A stretch of DNA of 41,106 nt from NCBI GenBank assembly GCA_002423105.1, contig DIUT01000024.1, forward strand, positions 1 through 41,106, in the 5' to 3' direction. Of the stretch, positions 25,334-32,135 are shown one piece after another. This DNA is from Geobacter sp. UBA6151. GTDB lineage: Bacteria; Desulfobacterota; Desulfuromonadia; Geobacterales; Pseudopelobacteraceae. Each line of letters opens with the position of its first letter. The first letter of the stretch is position 1. Below the pieces are notes generated by a model that made no database searches, was not told the origin of the DNA, and was given only the letters and a program-made list of their open reading frames with translations. The translations under genes were made by a program, and so were the position numbers.

Positions 25334-26099
25334 TGCCCCCCCCACGCCGAATCAACTCTCTGGCCAATTGCAAATACGATGCGGCACCACGGGAGCCGAT
25401 ATCATAGTAAATAACCGGCTTTCCATGGCTCGGTGCCTCGGAAAGACGGACATTGCGCGGAATGACCGTTTCAAAGACTTCATTGGGGAAATGGGCTCTG
25501 ACCTCATCCTCAACCTCTTTAGACAGGCGGTTGCGGGCATCAAACATGGTCAGCAGAATTCCCTCAATCCGCAGCAGCGGATTCAACCCTTTCTGCACCA
25601 GCCGTATGGTGTTCAATATCTGGGAAAGCCCTTCCATGGCATAAAATTCACACTGAAGCGGGATCAGGATGGCATCGGAAGCGGTCATAGCATTAACAGT
25701 CAGCAGGTTCAGGGAAGGAGGGCAGTCGATCAGCACATACTGGTACCTGGACAGCAGCGGCGCAAGGGCGTACTTGAGGCGCTGTTCGCGACCGCTTTCC
25801 GTGGCCAACTCCAGTTCGGCTCCGGCCAGGTCAGCGGTGGCGGGCAGGATGTGCAGAAATTTGTGGCCACTGTCAATAATCAGAGAGTCGGCAGCAGCAT
25901 CATTGATCAGAAGATCGTACACCGAGTGGCGCAGCTGCGATTTTTCAACACCAACGCCGCTTGTGGCGTTTCCCTGCGGATCCATGTCAACAAGCAGCGT
26001 AGGATATTCCGCAGCAGCCAGCGCCGCCGCCAGATTAACGGCAGTGGTGGTCTTTCCCACGCCCCCCTTCTGGTTGGCTATGCAGATGATTTTTGACAT
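25326..26099 (-). CDS. parA: Chromosome partitioning ATPase ParA/Soj
   Basis: A 257-residue ParA ATPase that moves ParB-bound origins along the nucleoid. The deviant Walker A motif is KGGVGKTT (11-18) with the signature lysine 11. Walker A' is TLLVDMDPQGNATSGVG and Walker B is YVLIDCPPSL. LIPLQCEFYAMEGLSQ and the C-terminal VRLSEAPSHGKPVIYYDIGS RG-type region are standard for Soj-like proteins. No good ribosome site precedes ATG 26099. The 93-base gap to the pseudouridine synthase gene upstream holds no clear promoter. Confidence 0.97.
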   Translation of the reverse strand: MSKIICIANQKGGVGKTTTAVNLAAALAAAEYPTLLVDMDPQGNATSGVGVEKSQLRHSVYDLLINDAAADSLIIDSGHKFLHILPATADLAGAELELATESGREQRLKYALAPLLSRYQYVLIDCPPSLNLLTVNAMTASDAILIPLQCEFYAMEGLSQILNTIRLVQKGLNPLLRIEGILLTMFDARNRLSKEVEDEVRAHFPNEVFETVIPRNVRLSEAPSHGKPVIYYDIGSRGAASYLQLARELIRRGGGNA

Positions 26100-26192
26100 A
26101 AGATATTGTCAGGCCTATGGATTTTAGATATTCAGGTATGGTTCGGCAAGGTTGGAACGGTAGCACAAAGCACGGTCACTGCAAAGCACTTT

Positions 26193-27080
26193 TTAGGAAG
26201 CTGCCGACTTGCTCCAGCACCCGGCGCAGTGTTCCAAAAAATCTTTGTCCGGCGCTGCCCGCAGCACAAGGGGCTTGCCGTTGCGCCCGGCAAATGAAAG
26301 TCCGACGCAGTGCAGCATCAACCGGGGACAGGGCTGCCCCCCATAGGTGCTGTCACCGACAATCGGCAAGCCATCCGCCGACAGATGGACACGAATCTGG
26401 TGGGTCCTTCCCGTACGGGGATGGGCCTCAACAAGTGCCAGACCGTCCGCAGCAGCAAGCAGACGGAACTCCGTCAACGCCGACCGCCCCTCTGCCATGA
26501 TCCCCCAGCGGGCGCTGCCAAGCTTGCCGATCGCCCCGTCAGATTTCCAGCTTGTGGACGGAGCATCTCCTGAGACCAGTGCAAGATAGCGCTTTTCCAT
26601 CTGCCCCTGCTTGAACAGCTCCGACAGCCAGGCAGCCGCCTGACGGTGTTTGGGAAACACCATCACTCCTGATGTTCCCCGATCCAGACGATGGACAATC
26701 CGCACCGGTTCCCGGATCCCCTGCCGGGCAAACTCTTCCCCTACCCAGTACTCCAGTGTCCCTTTCAACTGGTACGGCGTACGTTGACTGGCCACGCCGG
26801 ACGGCTTGTTGATTGCCAGCAGTTCCCGGTCCTGGTAGATGATCGCCTCCGGCGGCAGCAGCAATTCCTGAAACCGCCCCGGTTCCATGATGCCAACGGT
26901 CAGCAGGTCACCGCTTTTCACCAAACGTGAAGCGACCCGCACCATGGATTGATTGACGGCACAGCCTCCCCGGTCGATGATGCGCCGGGCTTCACCTTTG
27001 CTGATCTCGCCTAGCCGTGTAAGCGCTTCATCAAGACGCAGACCGCTTGTTTCAGCGGCTATGGCGCAATTCAGAATCAT
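26193..27080 (-). CDS. RluA-family RNA pseudouridine synthase
   Basis: A 295-residue enzyme that isomerises uridine in rRNA or tRNA. The N-terminal S4 domain spans about residues 13-60 (LRLDEALTRLGEISKGEARR, RGGCAVNQSMVRVASRLV). The catalytic motif IVHRLDRGTSGVMVFPKH contains the invariant aspartate. LVEAHPRTGRTHQIRVHLSA and GDSTYGGQ complete the RluA/RluC/RluD signature. The C-terminus PRLMLHCVGLSF is also typical. Which uridine it modifies cannot be told. ATG 27080 has GAGG upstream. It lies between a short hypothetical gene and parA. Confidence 0.95.
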   Translation of the reverse strand: MILNCAIAAETSGLRLDEALTRLGEISKGEARRIIDRGGCAVNQSMVRVASRLVKSGDLLTVGIMEPGRFQELLLPPEAIIYQDRELLAINKPSGVASQRTPYQLKGTLEYWVGEEFARQGIREPVRIVHRLDRGTSGVMVFPKHRQAAAWLSELFKQGQMEKRYLALVSGDAPSTSWKSDGAIGKLGSARWGIMAEGRSALTEFRLLAAADGLALVEAHPRTGRTHQIRVHLSADGLPIVGDSTYGGQPCPRLMLHCVGLSFAGRNGKPLVLRAAPDKDFLEHCAGCWSKSAAS

Positions 27081-27111
27081 GCCGCCCTCGGTGCTGAATG
27101 CTTACCAAACA

Positions 27112-27327
27112 TCAGCGGGGCACTGCTTCCAGCAGCGGCTTGATAAACCGCTCATAGGTGGCCCGCTGCTTGCTGGACAGCAGCTCGACATCCCCTTCGT
27201 TGTCCAGCAGAAACGTACCGACACCGATGACCGTTTTTGCCAGATACCCGGTTCCTTCAACAGATTTTTCAATCTCTGCCGTGCCTTTACTGAGCAGCTT
27301 GCGCAGCAGTTTCAGATCAACATCCAT
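27112..27327 (-). CDS. Short hypothetical protein (71 aa)
   Basis: I do not recognise a named family. The product starts MDVDLKLLRKLLSKGTAEIE, is mixed hydrophilic and helical, and contains GTGYLAKTVIGVGTFLL followed by an acidic stretch. It ends RATYERFIKPLLEAVPR. GGAGG seven bases before ATG 27327 is a good ribosome site and decides this start over an earlier in-frame ATG at 27381. It sits 50 bases after the GreA/GreB-like gene and 31 bases before the pseudouridine synthase gene, so co-transcription is likely. Probably real because of the ribosome site and position. Confidence 0.75.
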   Translation of the reverse strand: MDVDLKLLRKLLSKGTAEIEKSVEGTGYLAKTVIGVGTFLLDNEGDVELLSSKQRATYERFIKPLLEAVPR

Positions 27328-27377
27328 CCCGTACCTCCAACAGTTGGCCGTTATGCAGCCCTTGTTTTTCCATATCA

Positions 27378-27866
27378 TCAAGAAACCGCAACAATATTAA
27401 ACAGTGTTGCCGCCTCAGACGCTCCGGCCTGTACCTCGTCTCCGACTTTACAGCCCAGCAGATTGCGTCCCAGAGGAGAGCCGGGGGTAATCACCACAAT
27501 CTCTCCTGCGCCATCCCTGATCTTCATGCCGCCCCCCTGGGGGCCGAGAAAAAGCCGCCGCACGTTCCCATCAGCATCTTCCAACTCAATCAGCGCCGTC
27601 AGGCGGATCGGCGTGCCATCGTCGAACGTATGCAGCACCAGGGCACGGTAGCTCTCCAGCGCAATCCTGATCTCCTGGGCACGGTTGGCCTGCCCCTGGG
27701 CGATGTAGGACGCCTCCAGCGCGGTGGTATCGTATTTGTTGTCCGGGAGACATTCCTCGTGGGTGGCAGCCACATGGGCCGTTCGGGCAGCGGCGGAAAG
27801 CAACTGCAAATCCGCCTCAAGACCAGCGACAATCAACTGAAGCAGTTGTTTTTTTCCATCAGACAC
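27378..27866 (-). CDS. GreA/GreB-family transcription elongation factor-like protein
   Basis: A 162-residue protein with the Gre C-terminal FKBP-like domain. Recognisable pieces are LTALIELEDADGNVRRLFLG, IVVITPGSPLGRNLLGCKVG and DEVQAG, the last two being the usual Gre ending (SPLGxALLGKxxGDxV). The N-terminal half is helical (LLQLIVAGLEADLQLLSAAA) but lacks the clear coiled-coil tip with paired acidic residues typical of GreA. It may therefore be a Gre-fold homologue that binds RNA polymerase without cleavage stimulation. Translation starts at GTG 27866 behind AGGCGGGG. PhnA-like gene ten bases upstream. Confidence 0.85.
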   Translation of the reverse strand: MSDGKKQLLQLIVAGLEADLQLLSAAARTAHVAATHEECLPDNKYDTTALEASYIAQGQANRAQEIRIALESYRALVLHTFDDGTPIRLTALIELEDADGNVRRLFLGPQGGGMKIRDGAGEIVVITPGSPLGRNLLGCKVGDEVQAGASEAATLFNIVAVS

Positions 27867-27876
27867 AACGCCCCGC

Positions 27877-28086
27877 CTACGCCTTTTTCAGAAAACAGGT
27901 CTTCAGAACAAGGGTGCCCTTCCCTTCACGGCACTCCACCTCTGCCTCACTGGAAGTCAGGCGGATATTCTTGAATACCTTGCCTTGTTTCAGAGTAGTG
28001 GAAGAGCCCTTCACCTTCAAATCCTTAATGACTTGTACGGAATCGCCATCCTGTAGTTCATTGCCGTTGCTATCTTTGACTGCCAT
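27877..28086 (-). CDS. PhnA/YjdM C-terminal domain protein (no zinc ribbon)
   Basis: A 69-residue protein matching the C-terminal domain of PhnA (YjdM): VKDSNGNELQDGDSVQVIKD, LKVKGSSTTLKQG and FKNIRL. E. coli PhnA has about 111 residues with an N-terminal Cys4 zinc ribbon; that part is absent here. Single-domain versions exist in other bacteria. Despite the name, a role in phosphonate use is not established. The ATG has GAGGA upstream. It is the first of a run with the Gre-like, short hypothetical and pseudouridine synthase genes. Confidence 0.9.
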   Translation of the reverse strand: MAVKDSNGNELQDGDSVQVIKDLKVKGSSTTLKQGKVFKNIRLTSSEAEVECREGKGTLVLKTCFLKKA

Positions 28087-28142
28087 GAAATCCTCACTTT
28101 CTGCATCTGGAATGTTGCCCTACGGTTCAGCGTTTGTACTTT

Positions 28143-28214
28143 CTACGATCGGCTTCCCCGTCGAATAGTTGCGGTCTTTGCAGGCTTCTCCTGCGTCTTT
28201 TTCTCCTTGGACAC
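28143..28214 (-). pseudogene. Possible degenerate lysine-rich micro-ORF (23 codons)
   Basis: From GTG 28214 the frame reads SKEKKTQEKPAKTATIRRGS before the stop. The KxxKKPAKT-like core resembles the intact lysine-rich protein at 29449-29553. There is no clear ribosome site. An overlapping basic frame exists, so this is only suggestive. Confidence 0.3.
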
Positions 28215-28251
28215 AACATCCACACCACGGTGCAACCGCTGGTAACAGCAG

Positions 28252-29238
28252 TTACAGCAGTTCCAACGGCGGTTCATCCAGTGCTGCCAGCTGTTCGCGC
28301 AGCTCCAGGATCTGTTCGCCCCAGTAGCGCACGGTATTAAACCAGGGAAAGGTCAGCGGAAAAACCGGATCATCCCAGCGCCGGGCGAGCCAGGCGCTGT
28401 AATGCAGCATACGCAGGGTGCGCAGCGTCTCAACCAGCCGCAATTCCAGCGGATCAAAATCATAGAACTCGTTGTAGCCCTCCAGCAGTGCATCCAGTTG
28501 CAGCTGTTTGCGTTGCCGGTCGCCGGAGAGCATCATCCAGATATCCTGCACCGCCGGAGCCATGCGGCTGTCGTCGAAATCCACAAAATGGGGGGCATGG
28601 TCCCGCCAGAGGATATTGCCGCTATGGCAGTCGCCATGGGTTCTGATCAATCGGACCGGCCCTGTCGTTGCCACAATCCGGTCAATGGCTTCCAGCAGCC
28701 GACCGGTCAACGCCGTATAACTTTCGCGGTATTCCGCCGGAATGAACTGTTCACAAATCAGGGCCACACTTTCACGGCCGAAGCTTTCGCTGTCCAGTGT
28801 TGGCCGCTGGCAAAACGATCTGACTGCGCCGATGCGGTGCATGCGGCCCAGCATCCGCCCCAGGATCAGCAGATTATCCAGATTATCAAACTCCGGAGCG
28901 TGGCCGCCCTGCTGCGGGTAAAGAGCAAATTTGAAGCCCTGGTGTTGAAAGAGGCTCTCGCCAGCCGTGTTACGCCAGGGAGCCACCACCGGCAGTTCAT
29001 GTCCGGCCAGTTCGTGACTGAAATCATGTTCCTCGATGATCTGCTCGTCACGCCAGCGGGCAGGACGGTAGAACTTGGCGATCATAGGCCGGGCATCCTC
29101 AATGCCTACCTGATAGACACGATTCTCGTAACTGTTCAGGGTCAGGTTGCGGCAATCACAGCGGAACCCCTGGCTCTCCACGGCATCCATGATGAAGTCA
29201 GGGGTAAGGATATGAAAGGGATGCTTGTCTGCATGCAT
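28252..29238 (-). CDS. srkA: Stress response kinase A (YihE/SrkA family)
   Basis: A 328-residue APH/choline-kinase-fold protein, the same length as E. coli SrkA, a Ser/Thr kinase linked to stress survival. It starts MHADKHPFHILTPDFIMDAV. The family marks are NLTLNSYENRVYQVGIED, FYRPARWRDEQIIEEHDF, the catalytic loop IRTHGDCHSGNILWRDH (His-Gly-Asp, Asn) and the metal-binding PHFVDFDDSRMAPAVQDIWM. The end is LAALDEPPLELL. ATG 29238 with AGGAA upstream is chosen. Reading further upstream would run into a palindromic repeat and add 54 arginine-rich residues that are not part of the family. Confidence 0.95.
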   Translation of the reverse strand: MHADKHPFHILTPDFIMDAVESQGFRCDCRNLTLNSYENRVYQVGIEDARPMIAKFYRPARWRDEQIIEEHDFSHELAGHELPVVAPWRNTAGESLFQHQGFKFALYPQQGGHAPEFDNLDNLLILGRMLGRMHRIGAVRSFCQRPTLDSESFGRESVALICEQFIPAEYRESYTALTGRLLEAIDRIVATTGPVRLIRTHGDCHSGNILWRDHAPHFVDFDDSRMAPAVQDIWMMLSGDRQRKQLQLDALLEGYNEFYDFDPLELRLVETLRTLRMLHYSAWLARRWDDPVFPLTFPWFNTVRYWGEQILELREQLAALDEPPLELL

Positions 29239-29262
29239 GGCAGTATTCCTGATTTTGAATAG

Positions 29263-29288
29263 TAAAGGCGACCGATTGGCCGCCTTTA
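29263..29288 (-). terminator. Hairpin upstream of srkA, member of a recurring GGCGGCC stem family
   Basis: On the minus strand AAAGGCGGCC, loop AATC, GGTCGCCTTT (one G-U pair). It lies 25 bases before the srkA start, so it would end transcripts from the lysine-rich gene at 29449. The T run is short. Confidence 0.55.
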
Positions 29289-29290
29289 CC

Positions 29291-29424
29291 CGGTAATTCC
29301 AATTCCAACTCAAGGCGATATCTTCGTTGGCTCGTCTTCGGCTCCTCGACGTACTACGTGTACGCCTGCGTCGCCGAATTCCTCGCCGCCTTGATCTCAT
29401 CCTTGATTTGGAATTGAAATAACG
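29291..29424 (-). repeat. Dispersed imperfect palindromic element, copy 2 (about 134 bp)
   Basis: Ends cggtaattccaattccaa and ttggaattgaaataacg are imperfect reverse complements. On the minus strand the interior aligns with 17003-17123 (gcggcgagga, ggcgacg, aggcgtacacgt, gacg). It separates the lysine-rich gene from srkA. In one frame it encodes an arginine-rich string that creates a false N-terminal extension of SrkA. Confidence 0.75.
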
Positions 29425-29448
29425 TACTGTCTCTGCAATTAATGCCGG

Positions 29449-29553
29449 TTACTTCTTTTCAGCCTTTTTAATCTTTTTTTCAGCCTTTTTCTCCTTCGGA
29501 GATTTAGCCGGTGCCTTCTTGCTTTCCTTCTTACTATCCACACCTTTGCTCAT
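29449..29553 (-). CDS. Small lysine-rich protein (34 aa)
   Basis: Reading from ATG 29553, the 34 residues begin MSKGVDSKKESKKAPAKSPK and end in a KKAEKK-type tail; about 40 percent are lysine. Two tandem ACAGGAGG ribosome sites stand before the start, and an extended -10 promoter lies at 29624. The very strong translation signals argue that it is real. Similar short proteins with a K-rich body and PAKS/PAKT core occur in many proteobacteria without a known role, as far as I know. The charge suggests nucleic acid or ribosome binding, which is an inference. Confidence 0.7.
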   Translation of the reverse strand: MSKGVDSKKESKKAPAKSPKEKKAEKKIKKAEKK

Positions 29554-29560
29554 AACCTGT

Positions 29561-29576
29561 CCTCCTGTCCTCCTGT
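29561..29576 (-). promoter_or_regulatory. Tandem ribosome binding sites
   Basis: On the minus strand ACAGGAGG occurs twice in a row and is followed by ACAGG just before TTATG of the lysine-rich gene. The copy nearer the ATG is at 29561-29568. Confidence 0.7.
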
Positions 29577-29623
29577 CACCTGCGAGCCAGTGCTACGCTT
29601 CAGATCTATACACAATTGTTTGC

Positions 29624-29632
29624 AGTATAGCA
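29624..29632 (-). promoter_or_regulatory. Extended -10 promoter of the lysine-rich gene
   Basis: TGCTATACT on the minus strand fits TGnTATAAT with one mismatch. There is no clear -35. It lies about 70 bases before the ATG at 29553. Confidence 0.45.
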
Positions 29633-29741
29633 CTTCCCAAAGTTACGAACATTACTTTTATGCCGGGACCACATTAGAACTGACTCTCCGGCAGCGGCTT
29701 CAGCTCATCTTCTCGCCCCCGCCCCGCAGGTCAACCGGGCT

Positions 29742-31055
29742 TCAGGTGGACCTTTGGCCGCGACGCCCGGTCTTGGGCGCAGGACGGGCAGGCACCACCC
29801 TTTTCCGTTTGGGGGTAGCCCCCTTTGCCGGATCCTGCTTCCCCTTATCCTGTGCCTTTTGGGCCTTGGTCTGTGCAACTTCCTGCTTGAGCGCCTGCAC
29901 CCGCTGGCTGCGCCGGGCGGCAAGCTGCGGAAATTCCACAAGGGTACGACGCGGGATAGTATAGGTGAGCAGCTTCTCGATGGCGCTCAACAGTGGCCGT
30001 TCCTCCGGGCTGACCAACGACAGGGCCACCCCGTCCTCCCCTGCCCGACCGGTGCGACCGATGCGGTGCACGTAATCTTCAGAGACCTGCGGCAGGTCGT
30101 AATTCACCACATGGGGCAGACGCTGAATATCCAGGCCGCGGGCCGCCACATCTGTGGCCACCAGCACCCGGAACTCGCCTTGCTTGAACTCGGCCAGGGT
30201 GCGGGTACGGATCGACTGGCTCTTGTTGCTGTGGATAGCCGCCGCCTTGATCCCGTCGTAGATCAGCTCCTCGGTCAGCTTGTCCGCGCCGTAGCGGGTG
30301 CGGGCAAAGACCAGCACCTGGTTCCAGCCCCCCTTGCGGATCAGGAAGGAGAGCATCTCCCGCTTGCGACTCCGCTCCACCTCGTAGACCGCCTGGGTCA
30401 CCGCATCGGCAGCGATATTGCTGCGCGGCACTTCGATCCGCTGCGGCTGATTGAGCAGTTCATCGGCAAGCTGTTTGATCTCCTTTGGATAGGTGGCTGA
30501 AAAGAGCAGGGTCTGACGCTTGGCTGGCAGATATTCCGCCACCTTCCTGATCTCGTCCACAAAGCCCATATCCAGCATCCGGTCAGCCTCATCCAGCACC
30601 AGCACCTGAATCCGGGAAAGATCGATGGTGCCCCGCTCGGCATGATCCAGCAGCCGCCCCGGCGTGGCCACCACGATATCCACACCGCGATGCAGCCGCT
30701 CGATCTGAGCCTGGATGGTCACCCCACCGTAGATCATGGTGGAGCGCAACGATAGCCGTCGGGCAAAGGCGTTCATCTGTTCGCTCACCTGAGCCGCCAG
30801 TTCACGAGTCGGCACCAGCACCAACGCCCGTGGCTTGCGTCGTTTTTCCTTCGGCAGATGCTCGCTCAGCCGCTGCACAATCGGCAGGGCAAAGGCAGCG
30901 GTCTTACCGGTGCCGGTCTGTGCCCCGGCCAGCAGGTCCCGTCCTTCGAACACCAGCGGGATCGCCCCGGACTGGATAGGTGTCGGCTCGGTATAGCCCT
31001 GGGATGCGATGGCGCTAAGCAGTTCGGCTCTCAGGCCGAGAGTATCAAAAGACAT
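29742..31055 (-). CDS. rhlE: DEAD-box RNA helicase, RhlE type
   Basis: A 437-residue ATP-dependent RNA helicase acting in RNA turnover or ribosome assembly. Motifs in order: Q motif GYTEPTPIQSGAIP, motif I AGAQTGTGKTAAFALP, Ia PTRELAAQV, motif II VLDEADRMLDMGF, motif III LLFSATYP, motif V TDVAARGLDI and motif VI HRIGRTGRAGEDG. The short basic tail (GATPKRKRVVPARPAPKTGR) is typical of RhlE. The start ATG 31055 has AAGGAG eight bases upstream. The gene stands alone; a 26-bp sequence resembling the srkA 3' end lies just upstream. Confidence 0.95.
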   Translation of the reverse strand: MSFDTLGLRAELLSAIASQGYTEPTPIQSGAIPLVFEGRDLLAGAQTGTGKTAAFALPIVQRLSEHLPKEKRRKPRALVLVPTRELAAQVSEQMNAFARRLSLRSTMIYGGVTIQAQIERLHRGVDIVVATPGRLLDHAERGTIDLSRIQVLVLDEADRMLDMGFVDEIRKVAEYLPAKRQTLLFSATYPKEIKQLADELLNQPQRIEVPRSNIAADAVTQAVYEVERSRKREMLSFLIRKGGWNQVLVFARTRYGADKLTEELIYDGIKAAAIHSNKSQSIRTRTLAEFKQGEFRVLVATDVAARGLDIQRLPHVVNYDLPQVSEDYVHRIGRTGRAGEDGVALSLVSPEERPLLSAIEKLLTYTIPRRTLVEFPQLAARRSQRVQALKQEVAQTKAQKAQDKGKQDPAKGATPKRKRVVPARPAPKTGRRGQRST

Positions 31056-31086
31056 TGCTATGACTCCTTGTGAGTAACGGCGGTTA

Positions 31087-31112
31087 AGCAGTTCCAGCGG
31101 CGGCTCATCCAG
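31087..31112 (-). other. 26-bp sequence matching the 3' end of srkA
   Basis: Positions 31087-31112 match 28256-28281 with two mismatches, in the same orientation. That segment encodes the SrkA C-terminus DEPPLELL. No other srkA-like sequence surrounds it. Confidence 0.55.
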
Positions 31113-31148
31113 CAGGGCCGCTCACCGGACAGATGAGTAAGCGCCTCT

Positions 31149-31535
31149 TCAAACCTCCGACGCTCTGCCCTTTTTAGTGCGATACCGGCGCCAGATAAGA
31201 GCATATATCACCAGATTAAGCAACAGCACGAACAGCCCCAGCATCTGCTGATTGCCGGGAGTCAAGCCCGCCGGATAGAGCAGCGGTTCCAGATATTGTT
31301 CCACAAAACTCGTCTGATAGCCTGTGCCGCCTGCCATTCTACGCCAGTGGTTTTCAAGGTAGGTCAGCGGACAGACCTTTCCCGTCAACTCAACCGTAAC
31401 ACCCCACAGCGCAGCTGGCAGGTGCAGCCAGACCACGCGCGGCCAGCGCAAAAGCAGTAAACCGCCCAGCAGCACAAAACAGACAAAGGAGACGTGGACA
31501 AACATCGCCATATCGGTAAGCATTGCAGAGTACAT
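31149..31535 (-). CDS. DUF2784 inner-membrane protein
   Basis: A 128-residue membrane protein with three or four hydrophobic segments (FVHVSFVCFVLLGGLLLL, VVWLHLPAALWGVTVEL, MLGLFVLLLNLVIYALIW). The conserved DUF2784 block CPLTYLENHWRRMAGGTGYQ and FVEQYLEPLLYPAGLTP is present. Function is unknown. The best family start is probably ATG 31523 (MLTDMAMFVHV); ATG 31535 is four codons earlier, and neither has a visible ribosome site. An inverted repeat ggtaagc/gcttacc (31515-31521 and 31544-31550) spans the start region. It is transcribed away from the DUF1540 gene. Confidence 0.85.
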   Translation of the reverse strand: MYSAMLTDMAMFVHVSFVCFVLLGGLLLLRWPRVVWLHLPAALWGVTVELTGKVCPLTYLENHWRRMAGGTGYQTSFVEQYLEPLLYPAGLTPGNQQMLGLFVLLLNLVIYALIWRRYRTKKGRASEV

Positions 31536-31769
31536 ATGTTTGAGCTTACCCGCTTATCTGATAAACGAAAAGAACCTTGTGCGCTCACCCTGCAGGAATG
31601 CCTGATGCCGACAAAAGCGTCGAGAATTTTTACAGTTTGCGCCATAGGACCGCACCCCGCAATGCAATCTGGCCCCATAACAGTCCAGCTTTTCAAACAT
31701 TCCGGCATTGGCCTTACTCTTGCTCTGCATCCCCATGGAAGGGATGACGGCAACTAAAGGAGAATATAT

Positions 31770-32063
31770 ATGACCATGAAAATGCCGAAGATAACGTCAT
31801 GCGAAGCAACAAACTGTTCCTACAACAAAACCCAGCAGTGCCATGCCATTGCTATCACGGTAGGAGGACCGGATGCATGTCCCTCATGTGACACCTACTT
31901 TCACGACAACAAAAAGGGTGGGGTCTCCGACATGACCGGCGGGGTTGGTGCATGCAAGCTGGAAGGCTGCACACACAACTCTGCATTCGAGTGCTCGGCA
32001 CCTGCTATAAAAGTAGGGTTGTTTAGAAACCATGTGGACTGCTCGACCTTTCAGGCCCGCTAG
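31770..32063 (+). CDS. Double DUF1540 cysteine-rich protein
   Basis: A 97-residue protein of two DUF1540 units, small cysteine-rich domains presumed to bind a metal. Unit 1 is residues about 9-48 (CEATNCSYNKTQQCHAIAIT then ACPSCDTYF) and unit 2 is about 61-95 (ACKLEGCTHNSAFECSAPAI then HVDCSTF). Each has the C-x4-C-x2-N-x4-C-x-A layout. No signal peptide. AAAGGAGA before ATG 31770 is a good ribosome site. The biological role is unknown. The 234-base divergent gap with DUF2784 holds no clear promoter. Confidence 0.88.
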   Translation: MTMKMPKITSCEATNCSYNKTQQCHAIAITVGGPDACPSCDTYFHDNKKGGVSDMTGGVGACKLEGCTHNSAFECSAPAIKVGLFRNHVDCSTFQAR

Positions 32064-32135
32064 CTCCCCCAGGAGAAACAGCCCGCAATCCGCCATCCCT
32101 TCCAGCATGACGAAACCGGTCAGGCATCTGCCGCT

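Noticed and set aside
25224..26096. A 290-codon frame opposite parA and the start of parB
   Set aside because: ParA and ParB are complete on the other strand, so this is a shadow.
24394..26192. parS sites near parAB
   Set aside because: I looked for palindromes of the TGTTTCACGTGAAACA type around parAB and found none.
29239..29400. Arginine-rich N-terminal extension of SrkA
   Set aside because: The extension is encoded by the palindromic repeat and terminator hairpin; the family start at 29238 with its own ribosome site gives the standard length.
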